Part shown: in pieces, positions 33,395 through 41,189 of the stretch
How the letters are laid out: the number at the start of each line of letters is the position of its first letter
How positions within the stretch are numbered: position 1 is the stretch's first letter
DNA from: Deltaproteobacteria bacterium
GTDB taxonomy: Bacteria > Myxococcota_A > Polyangia > GCA-2747355 > JADLHG01
DNA length: 64,000 nucleotides
NCBI GenBank assembly: GCA_020848905.1
Contig: JADLHG010000042.1
Span: forward strand, 62,001 to 126,000
Reading direction: 5' to 3'
Position numbers and translations under genes: made by a program
The notes under the pieces: generated by a model
What the model was told of the DNA's origin: nothing
The model's database searches: none
What the model saw: only the letters and a program-made list of their open reading frames with translations

Positions 33395-34274
33395 TCCAGG
33401 GGTGAAACGCGCGGGGTTCTGGCAGTACGTCAAGCGAGCCTTCGTCCAGCACTGGAACCTCCTCGCCTTCGGGGCCGGCGTTGCCGCAGGGGCGCTCTCC
33501 GGACACGCCGACGTGGTGATTCCGCTCGTGGCGGCGAGCGAGATGGTGTACCTGGCGGGCCTCGCCTCCCACCCGCGCTTTCAGGCCGCGGTCGACGCCT
33601 CGACGCACCAGGCGGCCAAGGCCGAGGCCAAGGCCACCGTGACCGAGCCCGCGCTGCAGCGCATCTTCGTCACCCTGGATCCGCGCTCCCGCGCCCGGTT
33701 CGAGGAGCTCCGGAAGCGCTGCCGCGAGCTCAGGCAGCTCGCCCTGGGCCCCGCGGCTGCCGAAGGCCCCGCCGAGGTGGCGAGCCTGCACCTCGAAGGG
33801 ATCAACCGGCTGCTCTGGGTTTTTCTGAAGCTGCTCTATTCCAAGCACGCCCTCGAGCGCTTCCTCGCCACCACCGACGAGAAGGAGATCCGGGAGAGCA
33901 TCGCCGACCTCGAGAATCGCCTCGAATCGCTCGGGCCCGTGGCCGAGGACACGCCGGCCGAGGTGCGTAATCGACGGTCGCTCGTGGACACGCTCGCGAG
34001 CGCCAACCTGCGCCTCGACAACCTGGCCCGCGCGCGCGAGAACCACGAGTTCATCCTGATCGAGCTGGAACGCATCGATTCGAAGATCACGAGCATCGCC
34101 GAGCTGGCCGTGAACCGGCAGGACCCGAACTTCGTGACCACCGAGGTGGACGGCGTGGCGGCCACGATGGAGCAGACCGAGCGGGCCATGACAGACCTGC
34201 AGCTCGTCTCGGGGATCGACCAGGCGACCGCCCCTCCACCCTCTTTCCTCGACGAGAAGCTGGACGTGCAGTAG
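33387..34274 (+). CDS. Coiled-coil membrane protein of the PspA/ABC operon
   Basis: A 295-residue protein of unknown family. One or two N-terminal hydrophobic helices (about residues 22-60: NLLAFGAGVAAGALSG, VVIPLVAASEMVYLAGLA) are followed by about 220 residues of mostly helical, charged sequence with a long coiled coil (LVDTLASANLRLDNLARARENHEF). It overlaps the ATPase gene by eight bases, so it is translationally coupled to the transporter. It may link the transporter to PspA, an inference from shared coiled-coil character and operon position. Confidence 0.75.
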   Translation: MASPGVKRAGFWQYVKRAFVQHWNLLAFGAGVAAGALSGHADVVIPLVAASEMVYLAGLASHPRFQAAVDASTHQAAKAEAKATVTEPALQRIFVTLDPRSRARFEELRKRCRELRQLALGPAAAEGPAEVASLHLEGINRLLWVFLKLLYSKHALERFLATTDEKEIRESIADLENRLESLGPVAEDTPAEVRNRRSLVDTLASANLRLDNLARARENHEFILIELERIDSKITSIAELAVNRQDPNFVTTEVDGVAATMEQTERAMTDLQLVSGIDQATAPPPSFLDEKLDVQ

Positions 34275-34288
34275 GAGGGGGCGGCGGG

Positions 34289-35491
34289 CTACTTCCCGCG
34301 TCGGTCGATCGCCCGGGCGGGCCGGCCGAAGAGATAGCCCTGCAGGAGGTCGGCGCCGCATTCGACGAGCACGTCCCGCTCCTCGGGTAGCTCGATCCCC
34401 TCCGCCACCACCCGGCAGCCGAGGTCCCCGCAGAGAGCGATCATCGAGCGGACCACCTTCTGCTTGGTGGGCTCGCGGTGGATGTTGCGCACGAGCGACA
34501 TGTCGATCTTCACCACCTCGGGTTCGAGCTGCGCGAAGGTCGAGAGCCCCGAGTAGCCCGCACCCAGGTCGTCCACCGCCAGGCGGTAGCCAAAGGAGCG
34601 CAGCCGGGCCAGCGAGGGTTTGAGCCCGGCGATGTCCTCGAGCGCCACGCGCTCCGTGACCTCGAGGACCACGCGGTCCGCGTGCTCGAAGAGGGGACAC
34701 TCCCGCGCGAGCAGGTGCGGCGACCCGAGCTCCCGCGGATGCAGGTTCACGAAGATCTGCGTCGGAGCCGGCACGTCGGCGATCCGCTGCGCCACGAGGC
34801 CGCGCACGGCGCTCCCCAGCCGGTCGAGCGCGCCGAGGCGCTCCGCCGCCTCGAGGACCGCGCCCGGGCTGGACATGGTCCACTCCTCGCTGCGCATCAG
34901 CGCCTCGTACGCGAAGACGTCGCCTCTGGACCACGACACGATCGGCTGAAAGGCCATCCACAGCTGCGAGAGGGCGCGAACGAAGCCCGCCTCGAGCCCG
35001 GCCCGGTCGGCCACCTGGATCCCTTGCGCCCCCTGCAGCGCCTGGAACTCGCGCTTCAGCATCGCCATGCGGCGCAGGCGCACGGCACGCTCGGCGGTTG
35101 CCCGGAGCGCCGAGAGATCGACGGGCTTCACGAGGTACTGGAGCGCGCCGTATTCGACGGCCTGGATGGCGCTGTCCACGGTGGGGCCCGCGGTCATGAG
35201 CACCACGGGGAGGTCCAGGCTGCGCGACCGCACCTCGCGCAGGAGCTGGAGCCCGTCCATCCCGGGCATGCTGATGTCGCTGATCACGGCGTCGAAGGTG
35301 CCCGCGTCGAGGACTTCCACCGCCGCGGCCCCCTCGGCGGCGCAGGTCACCGCGTAACCGGCCCGGGAGAGACACCGTTCGTAGGCCCGTAGCACGCCGA
35401 CGTCATCGTCCACGAGCAAGATGGCCCCTGGGTCTGACCCGCCCCCCCCTCCTCCCCCCTCGGCTGTCCCGGTCGACTCGTCTGTGACCAT
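34289..35491 (-). CDS. Response regulator with EAL phosphodiesterase domain
   Basis: A 400-residue protein. After a Gly-rich N-terminus, a receiver domain (about 20-140) has LLVDDD, phospho-acceptor Asp in AVISDISMPG and Lys in YLVKPVD. The C-terminal EAL domain (about 165-395) keeps the catalytic set: YEALMR, VNLHP, EVTER, VDDLGAGYS, VVKID, AEGIE and LLQGYLFGRP. It should therefore hydrolyse c-di-GMP under phosphorylation control. ATG 35491 is preferred over upstream frame extensions to 35611 because the receiver begins shortly after it. It converges on the coiled-coil gene with 14 bases between. Confidence 0.9.
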   Translation of the reverse strand: MVTDESTGTAEGGGGGGGSDPGAILLVDDDVGVLRAYERCLSRAGYAVTCAAEGAAAVEVLDAGTFDAVISDISMPGMDGLQLLREVRSRSLDLPVVLMTAGPTVDSAIQAVEYGALQYLVKPVDLSALRATAERAVRLRRMAMLKREFQALQGAQGIQVADRAGLEAGFVRALSQLWMAFQPIVSWSRGDVFAYEALMRSEEWTMSSPGAVLEAAERLGALDRLGSAVRGLVAQRIADVPAPTQIFVNLHPRELGSPHLLARECPLFEHADRVVLEVTERVALEDIAGLKPSLARLRSFGYRLAVDDLGAGYSGLSTFAQLEPEVVKIDMSLVRNIHREPTKQKVVRSMIALCGDLGCRVVAEGIELPEERDVLVECGADLLQGYLFGRPARAIDRRGK

Positions 35492-35559
35492 CCAGGCAGG
35501 GTAGCACAACGGCGCCGCGAGCGATCCGGAGCTTCGGCAGACGTCCGCCATTCGCGCCA

Positions 35560-35589
35560 TTGCCCGAGAGGACCACGTTTTCGTATGCT
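35560..35589 (+). promoter_or_regulatory. Candidate promoter of the AAA+ gene (near-leaderless)
   Basis: TTGCCC (35560-35565) and TATGCT (35584-35589), each 4 of 6 matches, are 18 bases apart. The ATG at 35598 lies eight bases after the -10 with no Shine-Dalgarno, so the transcript would begin at or just before the start codon. Confidence 0.3.
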
Positions 35590-35597
35590 CCCGCTCG

Positions 35598-37355
35598 ATG
35601 ACCACCACCAAAGAAGCGCGTTCGCCGGCCTGGTATCCGGCCTGGGCCCAGGAGCTCGGGCAGGTCTACAGCGCGGGCACCACCTCCACCTTCCTCCTGC
35701 ACGGTAACGTGGACGACCTGGTCCGCGTTGCCGCCGGACAACCCGTCGAATACCTCGCGCTCTCGGAGTTCTTGGCCTCCCAGGTCTTCGGCGCGTTCGA
35801 CGTGGTCCTGCACTACGATCTGACGCGCCCCCCTCGGGCGCTCGCCGGGCGGGACCGCGAGCGGCTGCAGGAGATGAACGCGCACGTCGACCGCTACCTC
35901 GGGAAGCTGCAGGAACTCCCGCGCGACCCGACCCAGGTGCTGGCGCTCCTCAACCGCTACCTCGAGCTGATGCTGGTCGGAAAGTCCGACGAGCAGCGCC
36001 CCAAGGTCGCCGTGGTGCTCGAGTACGCGCAGCTGCTCCTGCCGAGCACGCAGGCCTCGCAGACCTCGGGCCAGCTCGCGGCGAACCTGGCGACGGTGCT
36101 CAACTGGGCCAAGAACCCCTACATCAAGCGCGTCAACTTCGCCTTCTGCCTCGTAAGCGAGAAGCTCTCGGACCTCCACGAGGCCCTCGTGCGAAACCCG
36201 CACACCGAGCGGATCGAGCTCCCCTACCCCGACGAGGCGGCGCGGCTCGCGTTCATCGACTGGATGCGCGCGGGGCGCCCGGCCGCGGAGCTCTCCGACG
36301 TGGCCCCCGAGCTGCTCGCCAAGCTCACGGCGGGGCTGACGCTGGTGAACCTCCAAGGGCTCCTGCACGGGGCCCTCCGCCACCAGCGCCCGATCTCGCT
36401 CGCGCAGCTCAAGCAATTCAAGAAGGAGATGATCGAAGGCACCTGCCAGGGGATGGTGGAGTTCGTCGAGCCCAAGCACACGCTCGAGATGGTCGTCGGG
36501 CACGGCGCCGCCAAGCAGCGCCTCGAGGAGGACGCGGCCCTCATCCGCGACAACCACCTGGAAGCCGCCCCGATGGGCTACCTCCTCTGCGGCCCGGTCG
36601 GGACCGGCAAGTCGTTCCTGGCCGAATGCTACGCGGGGTCGATCGGCATCCCCTGCCTGAAGCTGCTCAACTTCCGCTCCAAGTACGTGGGCGAGACCGA
36701 GGGGAACCTCGAGAAGATCCTGAAGATGCTGCGGGCCATGGGCCCGGTGGTGGTCATGATCGACGAGGCCGACGCGGCGCTCGGGGACCGTCAGCAAGAG
36801 GGGGACTCGGGGACCAGCGGGCGCGTCTTCGCCCAGATCGCCTCGCAGATGGGGGACACGGCCTACCGCGGCCGCATCATCTGGTTCCTGATGACCTGCC
36901 GTCCGGACCTTCTGCCCATCGACATCAAGCGCCAGGGGCGGGCCGAGGTGCATCTGGCCCTCTTCTACCCCGAGACGCCCGACGAGATCCGGCAGATGTT
37001 CGTCATCCTGGGCCGGAAGCTCCGGCTGCCCATCCGCGTGGAAGACGTGCCCACGGTCGGAGACCTGAAGCTGAGCGGCGCCGACATCGAGGGGATCGTG
37101 AACCGCGCGCGCCGGCTCATGCTCATGGAGAAGACCGAGACGGTCACCGCGGCGCAGCTCAGGCGCGTGATCGACGACTTCATCCCCTCCGCCGAGGACG
37201 CCGAGAAGCGCATGCAGGAGCTCGGCGCGGTGCTGGAGTGCACCGAGCTGCCCATGCTCCCCGAGCGCTATCAGACCCAGGTCCGCACCGCCGCGGGCAA
37301 GGCCACCCTCCTCCGGCAATTCGAGGAGCTGCGGCTGCAGGTCGAGGGGCGCTGA
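35598..37355 (+). CDS. AAA+ ATPase, Ycf46-like
   Basis: A 585-residue protein. Residues 1-270 look like a degenerate AAA module with VVLEYAQLLLP at the Walker B strand but no Walker A. Residues 300-540 are a complete AAA+ module: Walker A CGPVGTGKS, Walker B VVVMIDEAD, sensor-type FLMTCRPDLLP and an arginine-finger region near RQGRAEV. The two-part arrangement resembles Ycf46-type ATPases. It stands alone between the divergent EAL regulator and glyA. It may serve the neighbouring PspA/ABC system, since PspA-family proteins often work with AAA+ partners, but the sequence does not prove this. Confidence 0.8.
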   Translation: MTTTKEARSPAWYPAWAQELGQVYSAGTTSTFLLHGNVDDLVRVAAGQPVEYLALSEFLASQVFGAFDVVLHYDLTRPPRALAGRDRERLQEMNAHVDRYLGKLQELPRDPTQVLALLNRYLELMLVGKSDEQRPKVAVVLEYAQLLLPSTQASQTSGQLAANLATVLNWAKNPYIKRVNFAFCLVSEKLSDLHEALVRNPHTERIELPYPDEAARLAFIDWMRAGRPAAELSDVAPELLAKLTAGLTLVNLQGLLHGALRHQRPISLAQLKQFKKEMIEGTCQGMVEFVEPKHTLEMVVGHGAAKQRLEEDAALIRDNHLEAAPMGYLLCGPVGTGKSFLAECYAGSIGIPCLKLLNFRSKYVGETEGNLEKILKMLRAMGPVVVMIDEADAALGDRQQEGDSGTSGRVFAQIASQMGDTAYRGRIIWFLMTCRPDLLPIDIKRQGRAEVHLALFYPETPDEIRQMFVILGRKLRLPIRVEDVPTVGDLKLSGADIEGIVNRARRLMLMEKTETVTAAQLRRVIDDFIPSAEDAEKRMQELGAVLECTELPMLPERYQTQVRTAAGKATLLRQFEELRLQVEGR

Positions 37356-37392
37356 GCCGCCGGGGCGGCCTCTCCCCGGCGCGGCCGCATGG

Positions 37393-37398
37393 TATGAT
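37393..37398 (+). promoter_or_regulatory. Possible -10 element of glyA
   Basis: TATGAT (5 of 6) lies seven bases before the chosen glyA ATG. There is no -35 at the right distance and no Shine-Dalgarno before the ATG, which would fit a leaderless transcript. In-frame ATGs at 37394 and 37397 overlap this hexamer. Confidence 0.25.
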
Positions 37399-37405
37399 GC
37401 GCCGC

Positions 37406-38665
37406 ATGATCCACACCGCCATCCGAACCACCGATCCCGAGCTCTGGCAGCTCATTCGCGCGGAAGAGCAGCGCCAGGCGCGCAAGATCCGCCTCATCCC
37501 GTCGGAGAACTACGCCTCGAGCGCCGTGCTCGAGGCCACGGGCACCGTCCTCACCAACGACTACTCCGAGGGCTATCCCGGTCGCCGCTACTACGAGGGG
37601 CAGCAGTTCGTGGACGAGATCGAAGAGCTCGCGCGAGAGCGCGCCAAGTCCCTCTTCGGCGCCGAGGCGGCGAACGTCCAGCCCTACTCGGGCTCGCCCG
37701 CCAACCTGGCCGTCTACTTCGCCTTCTGTCGGCCGGGTGACACGGTGATGGGGCTGTCGCTCCCGCACGGCGGGCACTTGACCCACGGCTGGAACGTGAG
37801 CATCACGGGCTCGTACTTCAAGTCGGTGCAGTACACCGTTCGCCCGGACACGCAGCTCATCGACTACGAGCAGGTGCGCAGCCTGGCCAAGGAGCACCGC
37901 CCGAAGATGCTCTGGGCGGGAGCCACGGCCTATCCGCGGATCATCGACTTCGCGGCCTTTGCCGAGATCGCGCGCGAGGTCGACGCCCTCTTCGTGGCGG
38001 ACATCTCGCACATCGCGGGCCTCGTGGCCGGCGGCGTGCATCCGAGTCCGGTGCCGCACGCCGAGGTGGTGACCACGACCACGCACAAGACCCTGCGCGG
38101 CCCGCGCGGCGGCATGATCCTCTCGAGGAAGACGCACGCCAAGGCGATCAACTCGGCCGTCTTCCCCGGGCTGCAGGGCGGGCCCCACAACCACACCACG
38201 GCGGCGATCGCCGTGGCGCTCAAGGAGGCCTCGACCCCCGACTTCGCCAGCTACGCCCGGCAGATCGTAGAGAACGCCAAGGCGCTCGCCGCGAGCCTCC
38301 TCTCCCGTGGCTTCGTCCTGGTGAGCGGCGGCACCGACAACCACCTGATCCTCATCGACCTCACGAATAAGGGGATCCCGGGGAAGGTGGCGGCGCAGGC
38401 GCTCGATCGAGCGGGCCTGGTGGCGAACTACAACACGGTCCCCTTCGACCCGCGCAAGCCGTTCGATCCGAGCGGGCTCCGCCTCGGCACGCCCTCGGTC
38501 ACGTCGCGCGGGATGAAGGCCCCGGAGATGGAGCTCATCGCGGGCTGGATGGAGAAGATCACCGCCAACCCGGCAGACGAGGCGCTGCAGGCCCGCACCG
38601 CGGAAGAGGTCGCCGAGCTGTGCGCGCGCTTCCCGGCGCCCGGCGTCCCCCTCGACGCGGAGTAG
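37406..38665 (+). CDS. glyA: Serine hydroxymethyltransferase
   Basis: A 419-residue PLP enzyme of normal length. Landmarks: IPSENYAS, EGYPGRRYYEG, VQPYSGSPANLAVY, the PLP lysine in TTTTHKTLRGPRGG, and NYNTVPFDPRKPF. It interconverts serine and glycine with transfer of a one-carbon unit to tetrahydrofolate. ATG 37406 is chosen; 37394 and 37397 would add three or four residues. It converges on the DUF362 gene with six bases between stops. Confidence 0.95.
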   Translation: MIHTAIRTTDPELWQLIRAEEQRQARKIRLIPSENYASSAVLEATGTVLTNDYSEGYPGRRYYEGQQFVDEIEELARERAKSLFGAEAANVQPYSGSPANLAVYFAFCRPGDTVMGLSLPHGGHLTHGWNVSITGSYFKSVQYTVRPDTQLIDYEQVRSLAKEHRPKMLWAGATAYPRIIDFAAFAEIAREVDALFVADISHIAGLVAGGVHPSPVPHAEVVTTTTHKTLRGPRGGMILSRKTHAKAINSAVFPGLQGGPHNHTTAAIAVALKEASTPDFASYARQIVENAKALAASLLSRGFVLVSGGTDNHLILIDLTNKGIPGKVAAQALDRAGLVANYNTVPFDPRKPFDPSGLRLGTPSVTSRGMKAPEMELIAGWMEKITANPADEALQARTAEEVAELCARFPAPGVPLDAE

Positions 38666-38671
38666 GTCTGC

Positions 38672-40183
38672 CTACGGACGCTCCTCCACGACGGGAGCCG
38701 CGTCGCCGCGATGGCACGGGCCCGCGTGCTGGTAGCGGTGACCTCGCAGCCACTGCCAGGCTGAAGCCAGCCTCCAGGTCAGGTAGGCCTTGTTGAAGAT
38801 GAAGCCCTCCGTCGGGTCGAAGATGGGGTTCTTCACCCCGCCGAGCTGCGAGAGCAGCAGCACGTGCTCGACCACGCTCACAGGACAGCCCTGTAGCCGG
38901 AGGTACGTCGCGTCCCTCCCGTGGAAGACCTCCCGCATCATCTTCACCAGCTTGCCGTAGACGTCCGGATGCTTCGCGTGATGCGGATCCTTGGTCCCGC
39001 GTGGCTGGTACGTGCTCTCGATGTTGACGTCCTGGCCGGCGAGCTGCCCCTTCCAGATCGCGCAGTCGCCGATGAAGACCACCTTCTCGCCGGGCTTCGC
39101 GTCGATGGGGCCGTCGTAGGCCCCAAAGACCACGTGGAGCCGCGCCATCTTCTCGTCGCACTGCTCGTCGAAGCGGCGCAGGATCTCGATCGCCTCCTCG
39201 ATGGACCCGGGGCAGCCGCCCCAGCAGTAGTCCGTGCGTTCCATCTCGGGCGGCGGGCCCGCGTAGGCCGTGATGCGGCTCCCCTCGAAGTACTTCTCCA
39301 CTCGGACGAGCCCCACCTCGAAGCCCTGCGCGCGCCGCCTCGCCTCTTCCAGGGTCACGTCGCCGGAGAGCGCGATCTGCGATAGGTCGGCGCAGCCGAA
39401 GCCACGCTCCTCGGCGAGCCGGATGTGGTCCACCGCACGAGCCTCGAGCCCCACGATCGCGCAGCAGACCGTGTCGAAGGCGACCTGGTTGTTCCCCATG
39501 ATGATGAGGTTCAGACGCCGGGGCTTGGGCGTGAGCATCCGCCCCTCGCCGGCGATGATCGCGTCCACCACCAGGAACTGCGGCTGGATGATGTACTGGA
39601 GGTCAGCGATCTTCTCGTTCAGCCGGTGGTCGTGGTCGATGAGGCGATGCCGGTCGTCTTGGATCCCGATGTAGTTCTTGATGCCGAAGGTGACCGTCGT
39701 CCACGGATGGGCCTTGAACTTCGGCACGTTGACGAAGAAGTCCGCCTTGGCGATCGGCTCGGGCGTGTACACGTAGTCTCTCAGGCGGTTCGCGTGCGTG
39801 TAGCGCACCTCCACCTGTGGGACCTCCTCGAAGAGGTAGCGCTTCACGTCGGGCAGCTTGGTCAGCATCTCGTCCATCCCCGACTCCGCGAAGGCCATGC
39901 GGGTCGGGATGGTGATGCCGCAGCGCTCGCCCACCGCGAGCTCCTCCATCTTGCCGTCGTTCACGTCCTGGAGCGCGCGCAGGACCCCCTCGACGACCTC
40001 GGCCCGCGTGTGCGCGTGGGGGAAGTGCTTCCCCGCGGCCACCAGGTTGGGCTTGACCAGGGTGCGCCCGAAGGGGGCGAGTCCCAGCTCCTGAAGCCCC
40101 TCCCGCACCAGCTCGCGGATGCGCTGGGGGTCGTACTCGTCACAATGGCGGATGATGACCTTGGGCTGCGTTTCAGGCTTCAT
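38672..40183 (-). CDS. DUF362-family protein
   Basis: A 503-residue protein. VKPNLVAAG, DFFVNVPKFKAHPWTTVTFGIKN and VVDAIIAGEGRM...LNLIIMGNNQVAFDTV are the conserved blocks of DUF362 proteins, whose function is unknown. No ferredoxin-type 4Fe-4S domain is fused, although Cys-rich bits occur (YCWGGCPGS, VCCAIVG). The C-terminal 200 residues are an extra domain with VVFIGDCAIWKG. No signal peptide is present. It is separated from the PilZ gene by 69 bases on the same strand. Confidence 0.8.
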   Translation of the reverse strand: MKPETQPKVIIRHCDEYDPQRIRELVREGLQELGLAPFGRTLVKPNLVAAGKHFPHAHTRAEVVEGVLRALQDVNDGKMEELAVGERCGITIPTRMAFAESGMDEMLTKLPDVKRYLFEEVPQVEVRYTHANRLRDYVYTPEPIAKADFFVNVPKFKAHPWTTVTFGIKNYIGIQDDRHRLIDHDHRLNEKIADLQYIIQPQFLVVDAIIAGEGRMLTPKPRRLNLIIMGNNQVAFDTVCCAIVGLEARAVDHIRLAEERGFGCADLSQIALSGDVTLEEARRRAQGFEVGLVRVEKYFEGSRITAYAGPPPEMERTDYCWGGCPGSIEEAIEILRRFDEQCDEKMARLHVVFGAYDGPIDAKPGEKVVFIGDCAIWKGQLAGQDVNIESTYQPRGTKDPHHAKHPDVYGKLVKMMREVFHGRDATYLRLQGCPVSVVEHVLLLSQLGGVKNPIFDPTEGFIFNKAYLTWRLASAWQWLRGHRYQHAGPCHRGDAAPVVEERP

Positions 40184-40252
40184 AAGGGCGAAGTGTAATT
40201 GACGCCCCGCGTCCTGACAACCGGAGCGGGCTCGGGCGGGGGCTGGCGCGCG

Positions 40253-40573
40253 CTAGGGCTGGGCCTCGGCCACGAGGTCGGCCAGAAACCGTCGACGATT
40301 GCCGTCGAGCCGCGTGAACCGCACGGCGAAGTGCGCCGCGGCGCCCCGCCCCCCGTGCCGGACGACCTGGCCCTGCACGTCCACCACCTCGCGCTCGTTC
40401 TCGACGAGCAGCCGAAGCTGTACAGCCCGCCCGACCTCCGGCGGCTCCACCGCCAGGAGCTCCACTTCCTGCACGTTCAGCTGCTCGGCCAGATAGAAGG
40501 TCGGCGCTCCGTCTCCGCTCGGGTCCGTGACCCAGGCGCCATAGGGGACTCGCAAGGTCTTGCCGGTCGACAT
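40253..40573 (-). CDS. PilZ-domain protein
   Basis: A 106-residue single-domain protein with a PilZ-like barrel: strands around VQEVELLAVEPPEVGRAVQL and VDVQGQVVRHG, ending in AVRFTRLDGNRRRFL. The canonical RxxxR and (D/N)xSxxG binding motifs are not clearly present at the N-terminus, so c-di-GMP binding is doubtful. GGAGG lies five bases before ATG 40573 and decides the start. It could be one of the atypical PilZ proteins that act as protein-interaction modules. Confidence 0.65.
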   Translation of the reverse strand: MSTGKTLRVPYGAWVTDPSGDGAPTFYLAEQLNVQEVELLAVEPPEVGRAVQLRLLVENEREVVDVQGQVVRHGGRGAAAHFAVRFTRLDGNRRRFLADLVAEAQP

Positions 40574-40721
40574 GGTCACCTCCGCTCGCGAACAGGTTTG
40601 CCTGCTGCGGTCCATCAGATCGCAGCGTGGCCGCGCGGGCAACTTTTCGAGGCTCTCGGGTCAATCGCAGCGAAGGGCCGAGGAGCCCCGGATCGCGAGA
40701 AGCTACGCGAAGACCAAAGGC

Positions 40722-41162
40722 TCAGGGCGCAGCGTCGTCGAACCAGGTGCAGCGCTCGGCGTCGAAGGCGTGCTTCGCCACGCCGTGCTTGGCCGTAAGC
40801 CGGGCCCGGAAGCCGATCACCCATCGGGGCCCGCGATGCCCCGGGATGCGCGCGGTCATCCCCAGCGCCGCCTGGGCGATGGACGGAAGGCGCACGAGCG
40901 TCTCGGGCGTCATCGGATCGATCCGGACCACGAGGTCCGGGTCCACCACGGTCACCTGCGCCTTGGCGGCCATCTGGGTCACCGCCTGCCGGACGTCGGC
41001 GGGGCGAATCACCTTGTTCATCCGCATGAGGGCCTGTCGCAGGTCCGTGGCCTCCACCGAGAAGCGCGCTTCCCGTTCGTGGAGCTCGTACCGGCAATAG
41101 CCGTAGTAGCCGCCATACGCTCCCACCCCGAGGAGCGCCACCAGGAACAGGCGCATCGTCAT
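40722..41162 (-). CDS. Small membrane-anchored protein of unknown function
   Basis: A 146-residue protein with one N-terminal hydrophobic helix (RLFLVALLGVGAYGGYYGY) and a soluble domain of about 115 residues containing LRQALMRMNKVIRPADVRQAV and VTVVDPDLVVRIDPM. The family is not recognised. The ATG at 41162 or the in-frame ATG at 41156 could start it. It is divergent from the Omp85-like gene with only 27 bases between start codons, so the two probably share regulation and both act in the envelope. Confidence 0.65.
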   Translation of the reverse strand: MTMRLFLVALLGVGAYGGYYGYCRYELHEREARFSVEATDLRQALMRMNKVIRPADVRQAVTQMAAKAQVTVVDPDLVVRIDPMTPETLVRLPSIAQAALGMTARIPGHRGPRWVIGFRARLTAKHGVAKHAFDAERCTWFDDAAP

Positions 41163-41189
41163 GATGACCCCATGTTAGCATGACACCCC
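41163..41189. promoter_or_regulatory. Possible bidirectional core promoter in a 27-bp divergent gap
   Basis: The gap contains CATGTTAGCATG (41171-41182), a near-palindrome that gives TAGCAT on the plus strand and TAACAT on the minus strand, each 4 of 6 to a -10. From either hexamer the start of transcription would fall close to the corresponding ATG (41190 plus, 41162 minus). No -35 elements or ribosome-binding sites are clear. Confidence 0.3.
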
